Source: Staphylotrichum longicolle (taxonomy: Eukaryota > Ascomycota > Sordariomycetes > Sordariales > Chaetomiaceae). From it: 64,000 nt of DNA. Below the pieces are notes generated by a model. The model did not search any database, was not told where the DNA came from, and was given only the letters and a program-made list of their open reading frames with translations. Numbering within the stretch: the stretch's first letter is position 1; every line of letters starts with the position of its first letter. Positions 22,501 to 34,786 of the stretch are shown piece after piece. The stretch lies in NCBI GenBank assembly GCA_019096155.1, contig JAHCVI010000002.1:1488001-1552000 (forward strand), read 5' to 3'. Made by a program: the position numbers and the translations under genes.

Positions 22501-23313
22501 ATGGCCAAGGTAAGCGACGCCTCGCTTGCAGCCCCCTCCCTCCTGCCCCTGACGACCTTTGCTGACCACAAGTTCCCCCAGATCGACACCATCCTCCTCG
22601 ACTGCGACAACACCCTCGTCCTGTCCGAAGAACTCGCCTTCGAGGGGTGCGCCGACCTGATCAACGAGATCGCCCATGACAAGAAGGTGCCGCTCGAGCA
22701 GCCCTTCACGGGCGAGTCGCTCATCATCGAGTTCGTCGGCCAGAACTTCCGCGGCATGATGGTCTCGCTGCAGGAGCGCTACGGCTTCTCCATGACCGAC
22801 GACGAGCTCAACGACTACGTGCGCCGCGAGGAGGACGTCGTCATCGCCAAGCTCGAGGAGAAGCTCATCTCGTGCCCCGGCGTCGACGCCGTGCTCGAGA
22901 GGCTGGCCGCGTCCGGCAAGTACGAGCTCGCCGTCGTGAGCAGCTCGGCCCTCAGGCGGGTCAAGGCCAGCGTCGAGAAGGTCGGCCAGGCAAAGTACTT
23001 TGGGGAGCACGTCTACAGCGCCGCGACGAGCCTGCCCAAGCCCACGAGCAAGCCCGATCCGGCTGTCTACCTGTTCGCGATGGAGAAGCTGGGCAAGAAG
23101 GCCGAACAGTGCGTCGCGGTGGAGGACAGCAAGAGCGGGACTCTCAGCGGCACCCGTGCCGGAATCAAGGTCATTGGCTATGTTGGCCCGTACAAGGAGG
23201 CTGAGAGGGAGCATATGGTCAAGGTCCTGACCGAGGCTGGTGCGGTGGTGATCATGGAGGACTGGAGCGAGTTTGAGGAGTGCTTGGCCAAGGTTGAGAG
23301 CGGCAAGGTCTAG
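22501..23313 (+). CDS. HAD-superfamily hydrolase (class IA phosphatase-like)
   Basis: Predicted cytosolic phosphatase of the haloacid dehalogenase superfamily; the substrate cannot be read from sequence. The unspliced frame gives 270 aa, but GTAAGC right after ATGGCCAAG and CCCCAG before ATCGACACC mark a 72-nt intron (22510-22581). Splicing gives 246 aa starting MAKIDTILLDCDNTLV, a much more typical start. Motif I is LLDCDNTLV (nucleophile Asp 10, Asp 12). A helical cap follows (residues about 18-95). Motif II is AVVSSSALRRV, the motif III Lys is in SLPKPTSKPDP, and motif IV is CVAVEDSKSG. Because the intron is a multiple of three with no stop, a retained-intron form would also be translatable. 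Confidence 0.87.
   Translation: MAKVSDASLAAPSLLPLTTFADHKFPQIDTILLDCDNTLVLSEELAFEGCADLINEIAHDKKVPLEQPFTGESLIIEFVGQNFRGMMVSLQERYGFSMTDDELNDYVRREEDVVIAKLEEKLISCPGVDAVLERLAASGKYELAVVSSSALRRVKASVEKVGQAKYFGEHVYSAATSLPKPTSKPDPAVYLFAMEKLGKKAEQCVAVEDSKSGTLSGTRAGIKVIGYVGPYKEAEREHMVKVLTEAGAVVIMEDWSEFEECLAKVESGKV
22510..22581 (+). other. Phase-0 intron of 72 nt without a stop codon
   Basis: GTAAGC donor, GCTGAC branch-like sequence, CCCCAG acceptor. It removes 24 Ala/Leu/Pro-rich codons from immediately behind the third codon of the HAD gene. If retained, the frame continues. Confidence 0.7.
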
Positions 23314-23443
23314 ACTCCGGTTTTTGATGCGGGATATAGATGACTTTTTTTTGTTTTTTTTTTGTTCTCTCCATAGCGAGCATTGGTTAGACTTTGGATG
23401 ATGCAATAGATACCGTGGAGAGCTGGGCATGCTTTTTTTCTTT

Positions 23444-25155
23444 TTATTTTCGCCAGTCCATCAAAAAGCTGTTGACGCTCTGCAGCGTTGCGCGGCTAGG
23501 GTTGGCTTCAGGCATGGCCGTCACGATGTGCCCCAGCCTTACCCGGATGGCAGTCTTGTTGAATGATACTTCCTTGCCATCCTGCCGCACGTTGCCGGCG
23601 TCGTCAAAACACCAGCAATAGACCGCCAGCCGCGAACCCACAGACAAGTCTTTCCCAGAGTCGCACAGCACCGCCACCTTCTTCCCGGGTGAGCCCTCCG
23701 CCTCCGTTGCTGGCTCCCGCAAGAACCGCAGCGCAAACTCACAAATCTGCGGCAGCGCGTCCCTCAGCATCCTGCTGGCGGCCTTGCTCTTCCCCAGCCC
23801 GACCTCCAGATGCCTCTTCCCCTTCACCCACTCCCCCTGCGCAACACTCCTGGGCACAAGCGACACCACACACGCCCCCTCGCCCATAGCCGCCTCTTCC
23901 GCCGCCAACGTCCCCACAAACACCCCCTTCGCGACCTCTTTCACCTCCCCACCGCCACCACCGCCGCCACCACCCCCCTCCACCGCCAGGCCCTCCCGTC
24001 TCCTCCTCTCCTCCTCCTCCCTCCTCACCAACTCCCCGATCAACCCCGGCAGCTCCCCCTCCTGGCCGCGAGCAGCTCCCCCTTCCACCGCCAAAACACC
24101 CCCCGTCAGCCCCAGCGCCCAGTTCTCCGTGTCGTCCCCGGCCCCCTGGATGTACCCGCCCTCGGCCATCTCGGTGCCCGCCGCCGCCCGCCGCGAGCAG
24201 GTGCAGCACACGACCGTGTGCCACTGCTGGCCCCGCAGCGCCGCCACCGAGTCTTTGAGGATGGCGCCGCCGCCCCGCCGCTGCTGCTGTTGGAGTCAAA
24301 GTCGTCGGGCGTCACCCACACCGGGCGGAGCGGCTTGCCGCGGAGCCGGCGCCGCAGCGGGTCCAGGTCGATGGCGAGGGAGAGGAAGGAGGCGACGAAC
24401 TGCGGGAGGAGCGCGGCCATCTGGGCGGCCTCGGAGGCGGAGACGGCGTTGGCGGGGTGTGCAGGGCGTGGATGTCTGGGGGGTGGTCGTCGTTGCTTGT
24501 TGTTGTTGTTGCTGCTGCTGATGCTGATGCAGGGGGGCGGTGGGTGGGGTAGAGGGCGCGGTTGAGGACGGCGCACCAGGTGGGGAGGGTCTTGCTGAGG
24601 GCGTCGGGCATTCCTGGCGAGGAGGTTTAGTTGGTTGGTTGGGAGTGGGGGTAAGGCCTGCTTACGTTTGCCGCGGCGGGTCGAGTCGACGACGATGCAG
24701 CTGAATAGGGGTTGAGCGGGTTAGTGAAAGGTTTGGACGGCGACTGAACGGAAGAGAAAGGAGACGAAAATCAAAAACACCCGCAACAGCACAGATCGGA
24801 ATTGGCCAGGGCGAAAAGATGCCTACCCATCATTCTCCCCGATCAACTCCAGCAAATGCAAGTTCAACCTCCGCAAACTAAACTTCCACTGCCCCGTGTG
24901 CCCATCTGTGCTCTTGAAGTAGGCCGACCCGGCCTTGCGCGCAGGGTCAATGTACCAACTGCCACAGCGCTCGTTGGCGACCAGCGGCAGCCCCAAGACA
25001 TCCGCTACCTCGCCTACAAAATCGGCGTCGTGGGAGATACTCCTCAGCCGGTTCGTGATGGACAGGTTGGCCCGCTTGAGGTCACCCAGGATGCGCGAGA
25101 AGTTGTGGTTGGCCTGTTCGGGGAAGATGACCTGGTCCAGGGTTGGGGGTGGCAT
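23444..25155 (-). CDS. rit1: Initiator tRNA 2'-O-ribosylphosphate transferase (Rit1); two apparent frameshifts
   Basis: Rit1 modifies A64 of initiator tRNA-Met, which keeps it out of elongation. Exons: 25155-24827, 24700-24666, 24613-23444 (introns 126 and 52 nt). Recognisable blocks are SLPLVANER-type LPLVANERCGSWYI, KSTDGHTGQWKFSLRRLNLH, CIVVDSTRRGKRMPDALSK, TLPTWCAVLNRALYP, GKPLRPVWVTPDDFD, YIQGAGDDTENWALGLT, and a C-terminal phosphatase-like domain with VAVLCDSGKDLSVG. Exon 3 changes frame twice. LHTPP must join ANAVSASEAAQ (one extra base in the run at 24454-24457), and SSSGG must join ILKDSVAAL (one extra base near 24273-24276). With both additions it is about 511 aa, the family size. 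Both changes go in the same direction. Either the assembly undercalls G/C runs or the gene is disabled; intact reading on both sides favours the former. Confidence 0.85.
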
Positions 25156-28100
25156 CTTGGCAATTGTTCAAGGGGGGTGATTGATGTGGTGAGGCGAGTT
25201 CGCTGGCTGGCTCATTCATCACTCCCTCTCATCCTCTCATCATTTTCACCTGGGCGGTTCGCGGGAAAAAAGGCTGTTTCCCGGTTGGGCCTGGAACGCA
25301 TCCTGGTTGGGCGATCCACAAGGCGCTAACGGGCCTCGGCGGCCTGGCTCAGTGGGGAAGCTTGGGGTCCCGAGGGTCCGTAGGGCTGAATGACGCGCAT
25401 GGAATAACGGCCAATTAAGGCCTCCCGTTGCAGGGTCGCATGGAATGTCAATGGAATGAGCAAGGAATCGTGAGGCCTCAAGGATCCGAGTTGCCCTTGT
25501 TTCACTTTTCTTTGGGCGGGAGCGGAGGGACCTCACCTTACCTATTCGGGTTTCCGACCTCATCTCTATCCTCGGACTCACTCCACGTGGGGAGAAGCTC
25601 CGGTCAGGCCGTGTATGTCGAGTATGAAGGTCGTACGAGAACCAGTCAACGTGACACACAGCTTGTCGGCTCATATTGTTTTCTGCGCCAAGATCTTACT
25701 GCAAATGTGACGATATGGCAAATGCAATATGGGTTAGCCCGTCCGCAGCGGTTAGCAAACTGCAAGGTGCTGAATCAGCCCTACGAGGAGAAGGTTGAGA
25801 CGGCGACTGTGCTTTGTACTGTGAGCATCATACGGAGCTACCGGTAAAAGACAGACGAGGAGGTGATGAAATTGAAACAGACTCCGAGGCGAGGGTGTCA
25901 TACAAAACAAGATTCTCGCCTCTTGTAGATGTCTCAGCACGCCGATTCACCACATCAAAGCGGACAGGGTTTTGGTGTTGCAAGTCATCAGTCACAAAGT
26001 CAAAGTACCTACTAGACTGCCTCCAAAATTCGACGCAAAAGGTGAAGTCACACAAGACTTCCTCCAAACGCGAGAGACACCCTGCAGCCATGCTTTGTAG
26101 GAGTTTGGCCGGGGAGAGGGCTGGTCCGCTTGTCGCGGGAAGTGCTTGGTGGACGTTTGCCGCTAACCGGCCCAAGGTTTGTTAGGCCGGCTTGGCAACC
26201 CAACCGTCCCGCGTGTCTGGGAGGACTCACCGCCTCTCTCCTGCCGGAGCCATGCAAGTGAGCTTCCCCACGACAACCTCAACAATGTCACCCCGTGTCA
26301 AGTCTGTGGCGCAGCACGCCCTGGAGAGGGAGGCAGCCAGCGAGGGGTTAGCGGCCGTTGTCGCTGGGTGGGCGACAAATGACGACAAGACGCTCCTGCG
26401 GGGCTGCTCTGGTCACGGCCACAATGACTGCTCGGCAGGCTGTTTGGCCCAGTCCCCAAGTTGACATTTCCACATGCCCGTTTGGGCAACAAGTTTCAAT
26501 TGTGCCGCCGGCGCAACTTGTTTACCGCCTTGCCGCGGTTCGAGACACGTCTTCCACGCCAACTGGTGAGACGGCGATGGCCGACCCGAGCGGCAGGCAT
26601 GCTTCCACTCTTGGCTCTTGGCAGGATCCGTAGGGCTGAACTCGCAACTGCGAGACTCATCTGCCTTCGTGCAGGAGACTTGACTCCTTTGCCGGGGTCG
26701 CAGGATCCTGTTGCGTCGATCGACTGCGTGCCGGACTGGTCGGCGACTGGTTGGTCTAAGCACGACCAATTGGCATGGCAAACGCAAAACGCGAGAGGGC
26801 CACCCCCATCTGCGGCCATCTCATAGGGCTGAAATGGAGGGGCATCTCGACCAGATGGACCGTGCCTCCTTTTGGACCCCGCGGATCCGGGCCTCAGGGA
26901 CCGCCGCCTCCCTGGGGTTACCCAACTGCTGACGGAAGCGGCCCGCTTGATCGTGGGTGTTGGTTGATGCTCCATCTCGGGCCTCGGCCAGGAGAGTGCC
27001 TGCTAAGAAAAGATCGGGAGAGGTCAGGCCGAGCAGCGGGACAAGAAGGGAGCGGCACGCGGCGGCGCGCATCACCACTGATGCCGGCGGGGAACGATGG
27101 TGAGGGCGGCGGCAGTCAGTGGTCCAGGAACCCAGCTGCCCAGTCAAGTCGTGCGCCGGTGGGTGCAAACCGGAGGGCCAATTCCGGTTGCATTCACGAC
27201 GACTGGAGAAGAGTGCAGCAAATCACCAGCCGCAAACGTCACAGGGTGGACGAACGAGCCAGAGACACAGAGCGCCGCCCGTCGCACAATGAGCACAAGA
27301 GACTGGTGGCTTCTGCGTCATCGCTGCTGTCGGCACACCGATGACTCGTGGGGACGTTGCGTGGACAGTGGACGCATCTTCGCCGGTGCCTAAGGTCCTG
27401 TAGCTGCTACGTCCGAGCATTTGGTCGGGATACGAGATAATGCTTCGATTCAAGCCGAGGCAGAGACAAAGAAGAGCATCAACCCGTGTCTCGAGAATTT
27501 ACCTAAAGGAGCTTCAACGTGGAACTTGACGATGCCACTGCAGTCGCAAGATGCAGGTTGCAAGGCGGTGCTCACTAGCGTGAGGTAGGCGGCATGTGGG
27601 TGGCTCCTGGTCCGGTGTGGCTTTGCACGGCCTCTGGGGCTGCAGTTTCTGCCTGTCTGGGGATGGGGATGGGATCATGGAGATGCTCCTTCCCCAGCTA
27701 GGCCAGAGACTCCATCAGCAATCTTGGAGGGGAGCAACTGCTACCCAGCACACGCCGTCAGCGAGAATCTCGGCAATCACCCAGCTGCACCAGCCAATCC
27801 CGGACCGCATCCTGAGCGACAACGGTGAGACCTCGAGAGGTAACCTGGCAGGCCTGTGGCACCCCTGGTCACCGAAACGAGAGCATTGAGCAACCTCGGA
27901 GTCGTAATCCGCACTCTAGCCGCTGGCCGTGGTATTTGGTGGGGGTTCCGTGCGAACGATGCTGCAAAACAAAGACCTGTCGGGTGCGGTTTTGGTTGTT
28001 GCAAAAGCCAAGAGAGCGCCGGCAATGTTGCTCGGCGAAAACTCTTCGGTTTCAGAGAATATTATTATCAATCTCACGATCCGATCGAGAGGACTAATCT

Positions 28101-28759
28101 GGGCTGGAACCACCGAACCAGCCAGGGTGCTGAGCGAGCCGCAGAGACACCCTGGACCACCCCTGCCCTGGGAAGCTCCCGGCGGCGCCCTGCGGCAGGA
28201 GAAAAAAGTGGGCGGCCAGCGACCTGCAGAAGGGGACTCACGGGCCGCGCTCAAGTAGGGGACCAAACAGAATTGATCTCCTTTAAGTCCCGCGAGCCTC
28301 GCCCCGGATCAGGTACTTCGCTGCCCCATGTCGCTTTTTGTCTTCAGTCTTTCCCCCATCCCCGACTGAACCTCAATTGTGCGACTCTCCTAGTTCCCAT
28401 CTGACCCCGATCAACGAACGCAGTCGCTCTAGACTGCCCGATTTCCACCCCCCTACGCCAGGCCGCTCCACTCTCTCCCCTCCGACTCCCCGACGCCCAT
28501 CTGAACCCGCAATTTGACGGCGGCATCTCGTCCGAACTCGTGGGGTCGCCGAGGACCCTGGGAACTCAACCTTTCATACTCGGTACCACAGGGTTGCTCC
28601 CATTGCTCCCGGCCACAAAGCCATAGGATAGGCGCGGGAGCCCAGACGCTTTTGTGGGCAGATTGGAGCTTTGCACGCACCCACAGCCACAGCATCGCAT
28701 CCGACACCTTCCATCCAAGAGACAACCGAGGGTGACCGCACAGGAATATCCCGGGTGCC
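25156..28759. other. Long region upstream of the Zn2Cys6 gene
   Basis: About 3.6 kb without a gene I can support, between the divergent rit1 and Zn2Cys6 starts. It holds three copies of TAGGGCTGAA (25381, 26631, 26824). Open frames present are short and featureless. Long upstream regions are common for regulated transcription factor genes. Confidence 0.5.
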
Positions 28760-31004
28760 ATGGCATCGACAATGGGCGCAATGCCGCCCCAGGGGCTGTC
28801 TGCTGCCGACGCTGCTGGCGACGCTGATCAGAAGCCAAAGCGCGCCAGGACAAGCAAGCCAAAGGTCAAGACCGGGTGTAACAACTGCAAGTAAGGAAGC
28901 TCCCGTTGCATTTGCGGTTCTGCACGCCCCAAAGCCCTTGCGTCTGTTGGATGCGCGTTCGCGGCGCTGACATGGCGGGTGTTGCAGGCAGAGGCGGATT
29001 AAATGCGACGAGAGACGGCCGGCATGCGCAAACTGCATCCGGTCCAAGAAGGTGTGCTCCGGCTACCCACCGCCTCCGCGGAGCGCAAGGCCGTTTGAAG
29101 AGATCAGGATTGCCCCAAAACCCATCATCGCCGCCGCGGCGAGCGCTCCGCCGCCCAACCGCGAGCCCATCCAGCTGCCCCCGAGGCGCGTCGTAAAATA
29201 CCAGCGACGCACGACGTCGCCCATGACGCCGACTACGCCCAATGTCATGTCGATGCTCTTCCACCCCTCATTGAACCTCCCATTCAGTGACCAGGAGGGC
29301 CAGTACTTCCACCTGTTCCGCGAACACACAGCGAGTGAGCTCTCCGGTTTCTTCGACTCGGCGTTCTGGACTCGCAGTGTCTTGCAGGAGTGCCATTCTG
29401 CAACAGCCATTCGCCATGCGGTCATCGCGCTGGGCGCGTTATACAAGACGCTGGACAAGTCGAACGAATCACCGCCGTCGTCACCGTATCCAGATGCAGA
29501 CTCAACCGACAGCGCCATGAAGCACTGGGAGATGGCTTTTAGGCAGTATTCCCACGCTTGTAACGCATTAGTGAAAGCGGACTCGACTGAGACGACCTCG
29601 CATCGCACGCGGCTGATGGCCAGCGTGTTGTTGGCCTGCTTCGACTCCTTTGTCGGCGACCACAGGCAAGCCATCGTTCAGATTCAGACCGGACTCGGGC
29701 TGCTAGAGCAGCTGCGTGCCGAGAGGAGGCGGGCCTTCATCTCGTCGTCCGATGAACCGGTGGAAGAGGAGCTCACTCAGATGTTCACGCGGCTTGCGAT
29801 ACAGGCCAAGTCCTACGACATGGCATTTCACTTTCCACAGCCCTGGGTCGTGCGCCTGACCTCGAGTCAAAGTCAAGACCCCACCTCGCCCTGCTCCGAT
29901 GCCTCATCACCATCACCGATGGCACAGGATCCCATTCCGGACCGCTTCAGCTCCGTCATGGAAGCCCGCGTAGCATGGGACAAGCTTTGCGAACGCATCT
30001 TCCGCTTCACCGAGACCATGTTTCTCCATGCCCAAAACGGCGTCATGGGCGTGCTGCCCACGTCACTGCAGCATTACGGTATCTCTTTTAAGAAGGACAT
30101 GGAGGCGTGGTCGCAGGCATTCGACCACATCCTCGCATCCAGGACAGCGCCGGGCGTGAGCAGCCAGGAGAAGGCCGCCATCGCCGTGCTCAAGATGTTC
30201 CAAATCATGAGCAAGATCCTCTTCCTCATGACCTTCAGCGACAGCGAGATGCACTTTGACAACTTTACCCCCTACTTCAAGGGCATCGTCGATCTCGCCC
30301 TTGAAGTGGTCGGCGACGAAGAGCGGAGAGCGGCTGCCAGGCGGTGTCCGGACTCGGCCTTCTGCCGCCACCAGGACCGCTGCAAGCCCGACATCTTTGG
30401 CGGCCACGAGTACGCCGCCCGCCACATCAAGCCCAGCTTCAGCGCCGACCTGGGTATCGTCCCGCCGCTGTATGTCGTCGCCACAAAATGCCGCGAGCCG
30501 CACATCCGGCGGCAGGCCATTCAACTCCTGCGGAGTAGCGCCCGCCGGGAGGGCATGTGGGACAGCGAGCTGACGGCGCGGATCGGCATGTGGATCGCCG
30601 AAGTCGAGGAAGAAGACCTTGATTTCTTTGGCGGGTCCGGATACGGCAACTCGATCCCGACGCCCGGCTCCAGCCCCGTTCAGACGCAGTCCCGGCCCTC
30701 GAGCAGCGGCGGCGGCAGCCCGCAGTCGTACCGCTCAGATTATGGGAGCAACGGCAACATCAAGTGGGAGCCTTCTTCTTCTGTCTCGCCCCGTTCCAGC
30801 TCGAGCCGCACCGCCTACCCTTCGCCGCAGTCCCCGCAACAGCAGCGCAAGGCCGCCATCCCCGTCCCCGAAGAGAAGCGGGTCATGGTCAGGGCAGTCG
30901 AGTTTGACCTGCGCGAGCGCTCGGCCGTGATACAGCTGGGGTCGAGGAACCTCAAGACGGGCACCCCGGATTTGAAGACGAGAGTGACCAAGATCACATG
31001 GTAG
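28760..31004 (+). CDS. Zn2Cys6 fungal transcription factor
   Basis: Nuclear DNA-binding regulator of the Gal4 class; target genes unknown. Exons 28760-28890 and 28988-31004; the 97-nt intron lies inside the zinc cluster. The product is 715 aa. The cluster has Cys at 40, 43, 50, 57, 60 and 67 in CX2CX6CX6CX2CX6C spacing, preceded by a basic stretch (KPKRARTSKPKVK). The centre (about residues 120-470) is a helical regulatory domain of the Fungal_trans_2/DUF3468 kind, including FFDSAFWTRSVLQECH, ATAIRHAVIALGAL and LLACFDSFVGDHRQA. The C-terminal 120 residues are Ser/Pro/Gln-rich. The start gives GCCATGG context and places the zinc cluster near the N-terminus, as usual. Confidence 0.92.
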
Positions 31005-31511
31005 CCGTGATTCCATCGACTTTCGGGTTCTTGTTGATTATTTCTTCTCCCCATGTATTTGAGGCACATCTTTTCTCTCATATATACCCCGGATGGTTGG
31101 GTTTTTGGACTTGCGGATGGGGGATTCAAGCCTGGGGCCTTGGACAACCAAACAGCATCCGCAAGAACCTGACCCTCGCTCTCGACATTACTTTTGGGCA
31201 TACCAAAACAGCAAGTCCGAACAAAACGAAACGGAAATGCTGGCATGCCTCAGGTGGAGGGTTTCGCTTCGCTTCTTTTGATTTTTTATTTTCTCACAAG
31301 CGTTTTGCTTCCCCCCGGAGAGCGGAAGAACGGAGACGTGCAAAATCGTCAATTTATCGTGGTGTTGGCTGGGGGACTTCATCTCATCCATTCGTGAAGG
31401 CGAAAACGGATCTGGCATCTTTTTGGGGAAAAGATGGGATGGGATGGAGAACCGGGCATCAGACAGGCAACGGGGGATGGCATTCCTGCACGGCATGGCA
31501 TGCGTGCATGC

Positions 31512-31516
<5 letters not shown>

Positions 31517-31542
<26 letters not shown>
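31517..31542. repeat. (TG)n microsatellite
   Basis: About 13 TG dinucleotides in a row, preceded by degenerate TGCG units. Confidence 0.9.
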
Positions 31543-31897
31543 CAACTAGGACGTGTGGCCTTGCAAGATGCGGGACACAGAACAAGAATTCTAGTTTTGG
31601 AGCAATCCTTTTTGAATGCTGTAGTGTATAATGCAAGAAACATTGAGCAAAAAAGGCAACAAGTTACATGAATATGTTCTGCAAATCCCAAATTCCTACC
31701 TCTCTATGCTCCTTCGATACTCGTGGTCATCACTGGTAGATGATGAAGACAACCTCAGTCCAACGAATGACAAACCAAACCGACTGACTGTATTATTCCT
31801 GTCTATCAGCAAACCTCGCTTCAGGGGCTGGTCTTCATCTTCATCTCATTGATCGTCAATCTTGTGCTCGTGAATACGTTGCCGTGCCAGGAGGCAT

Positions 31898-31921
31898 GCT
31901 GCTGCTGCTGCTGCTGCTGCT
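31898..31921. repeat. (CTG)n microsatellite
   Basis: Eight consecutive CTG/GCT triplets, outside any supported coding region. Confidence 0.9.
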
Positions 31922-32035
31922 ACAAAGCCCCAATCCAACCTCCCTCCCTTTCACGTCTTCCAGTTCCTCCACCGTCCAGTCCGTCCGTTCGTCCTCCCTC
32001 ATCACCCCCGCCAGCCGCCCAACCAGAACAGGAAA

Positions 32036-32075
32036 CACAAACAAAACAAAACAAAACAAAACAAAACAAAAAAAG
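32036..32075. repeat. (AAAAC)n microsatellite
   Basis: Seven or so AAAAC pentamers ending in an A run; probably in the 3' UTR or flank of the DnaJ gene. Confidence 0.9.
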
Positions 32076-32201
32076 ACCGACACCCAAAACGCCCCTGTCA
32101 TGATATGATGTGTTGTAATATGTGATATGTGCCAAAGCAGAGTGCCAATAGTAGAAAACCTCTTGATCCAACCCCCAGTCCCTCTCCCTCTATCAACAGA
32201 A

Positions 32202-32227
32202 CAGAGAGCGAGAGAGAGAGAGAGAGA
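32202..32227. repeat. (GA)n microsatellite
   Basis: GA dinucleotides directly abutting the stop codon of the DnaJ gene, so they lie in its 3' UTR. Confidence 0.85.
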
Positions 32228-33616
32228 CTACAAGATCTCCCTCAACTTCTGCTTCTGCGTCGGGCTGAGCGTCAGTGGGAAGCGCACGTTGTACTTGACG
32301 ACAAAGGCGCCGCGCTGGCCCGGCTTCTTAGAGATGGGCATGCCGAGGCCCGGGTACGAGTCGGACGAGCCGGGCTGGGTGGGGCCGGCGCGGTCAATGT
32401 TGAGGTTCTTGCCGTCGATGGTGGTGATGGTGCGCTTCCAGCCGGTGAGGGCCTCCTTGAGGTCGAGGTCGACCGTGTGGACGATGTCGTCGCCGTCGCG
32501 GGTGAAGAGGGGGTGGGGTTTCTGCGCAAGACGGAATGTTAGTTCGATGATATGGTTGATGCAGGGGGGGTGGGATAAAAGGGGTTGAGAAAGCGCTTAC
32601 CTCCTCGACGATGAACACTAGGTCCTGCTGACCGCCTTCTTCCTGGTCTCCGACGCCCTTGAAGCGGATCTTGCTGCCCTTCTTGAGGCCGGGCTTGATG
32701 GGCACCTCGAGCACGGTATCCGTCGTGGTGCGCTTGCCTGTGTCGTCAAACATCTTGCGCTTGATCTTCATCTTTTTGGTGACGCCCGTAAACAGGTCCT
32801 CGAGCGACAGCGGTAGCGGCCGCTCGACTGTTGTCACCTCGGGGGTCGGGGCCCGCGCGCTGCGCATGCTCTCGCCAAAGGAACCGCGCGTGCGGCGGCC
32901 GGCACCCGAGGCCGATGACGTTGATGATCGTGCGCCACTGAGCATTTCCTCCAGGAAGTCGGCGCCAAGGCCACCCATGCCGCCGCCGCTATCGCGGAAG
33001 GTGTTGCGGAAGAGGTTTTCAGGGTCGGAGAAGCTGAAGTGGTGCGTGTAACGCTGGCCGCCAACGCCGGGGCCGCCGGCACCGCCGGCGTTGGTGAAGA
33101 ACTGTGCGAAGCCCTCGGGCATGCCACCGGCTGTGCTCGCGAAGGGGTTCCCGCCGGCGGCGCCTTCTGGTGGTGGGACGCCACCGCGCAGGATGTACTC
33201 GAGGCCGTACTGGTCATATAGCTTGCGCTTCTCGGGATCGGACAGAATCTCGTATGCTTGCGAGCACTCCTTGAACTTCTCGGCAGCGTCCGGGTTGTCC
33301 TTGTTCTTGTCCGGGTGCCATTTTAGGGCGGCTTTCCTGCATGGTGGGTTAGCAATACAGCCAGAGCAATGATGACGCAGGTGCGTAGGGGCGATGGCTG
33401 ATTGAGACCATGGTAGGGAATGTCCAAAGAAACGATGATGCGAGAACCAAGCAAATCCAGACACGCCGGGCGGTGCCCAGACAGGTACCGAGACAAGCAG
33501 ACAAAAGCGCGGGGATGGTGCGGGCGGTGAACTTACCGATATGCCTTCTTGATCTCCTCCTGGTTGGCAGTGGGGCTGACGTTCAGCTGCTCGTAGAGCT
33601 TTGTCTCATAGACCAT
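32228..33616 (-). CDS. sis1: Type II DnaJ/Hsp40 co-chaperone, Sis1/Psi1 type
   Basis: J-protein that stimulates cytosolic/nuclear Hsp70; Sis1 orthologs are essential in yeast. Exons: 33616-33537, 33336-32601, 32521-32228 (introns 200 and 79 nt). The product is 369 aa. The J-domain covers residues 1-70 with [10 protein letters not shown] (HPD at 34-36). It is followed by [13 protein letters not shown], a Gly/Phe-rich linker ([22 protein letters not shown]), and two C-terminal substrate-binding domains ([40 protein letters not shown]). There are no CXXCXGXG zinc repeats, which separates it from Ydj1 types. The C-terminus is [20 protein letters not shown], a typical Sis1 ending. Confidence 0.94.
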
Positions 33617-34786
33617 GATGGGTGGTGGTTTCTGATGGTGACGGCGAGACTGTCGCCGATGGGAGCGATGGATTACTGTTGGTTGTTGGTGGTGATGGTG
33701 GTGGTGGTGGTGGTGTTGTTTGCGGATGACTTCGAGACGAGGTCGTGTGTGTGTGTGTGCGGAGTGAGTTGTCCTGCTGTGTCCTGCGTCTCGGCTCTCC
33801 TGACGGGATCGGGTTGCAGGAGATGCAGGCGGGTTAATCGATGTCGAATTGGAAGGGGCAGCGTGTGGAGAGGCGATCTAGCAGCTGCAGGTCGCTCGTT
33901 GCAGTCTAGAAGACCAATGACGCGGGCGAATGGCCGGTATCGCTTCCGTGGTAGTGTCGCGAAAGCTCCAGCAAGCTCTGGCCGCTTCGTGGGGGTTACC
34001 GGGTTACAGGATTTGTAATGTCTACAACGGTAAAGAGTCGTGAGAGAGAAAGCGGTTGAACGAGGCTATCGCGAGCCCAGTTGAAAGCGAGAGGCGAGGC
34101 TCGAGGTGCCTTGGCAGAGGTCGTGTGCCCTGGCGGGAGCTTGTAGAAGATTCGACGGAGAGCCTATGGGATTCCAGGGATCAGGCGACAGTGACGCAGC
34201 CACTGCGTAAGGGACTGAGCCTCCCTCCTTTTACTGAGTACTTAGCCGACACAGGTCAGGTACCTAGGTATTCATACACCACCTGGGCATCCCGAAGACA
34301 AGCCGTATTCAGCTTGTAATGAATTGCCGTCACAGACTCTTTGATCTTCTGCTCCTAGTTTGTAGTAGCTAGCTCTTGGAGATGGCTACTCCGAGAGCAT
34401 CCTCGTGCTCGGCTGTTCAAGGCTTTCATTGCCCCGCGCGCGGCAATGCCCCACGAAAAGCGGTGACGGCGTGAGCAGATGACGAGACCAAGCCGGCCAC
34501 GAGTGGGGCCACGGAAGCGCTGAAGTGGGGGTGGGACTGGCAGTTCGTTTGTGCCACCTGGCGGCCGGCGTGGGCACCTGGAAGGGTCTCGGAGCATTGT
34601 TGCAGCTGTGCAGACCGAACATCAAACATCAGCAAACCTAAATCATCCCATCCAAAGCTCACGACCTCCAAGCATCACCACACAGACACTGAAAATCCGG
34701 ATGGCTCATGCCCCGCAGAGGCGAGTAGACGCGCGCGTCCAGGGAGAGCGGCGACTTCAGCGCACAGGCCGTCGGGAGGATTATCA
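33617..34786. other. Intergenic region upstream of the DnaJ gene
   Basis: Promoter side of the DnaJ gene. GGT-type repeats lie near 33690-33715 and a short TG run near 33747-33758. No gene seen. Confidence 0.5.

Larger units (their letters stand above)
31005..32227. other. Convergent intergenic region rich in microsatellites
   Basis: About 1.2 kb between the 3' ends of the Zn2Cys6 gene (+) and the DnaJ gene (-). It contains four separate simple repeats (entries below). No gene seen. Confidence 0.55.
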
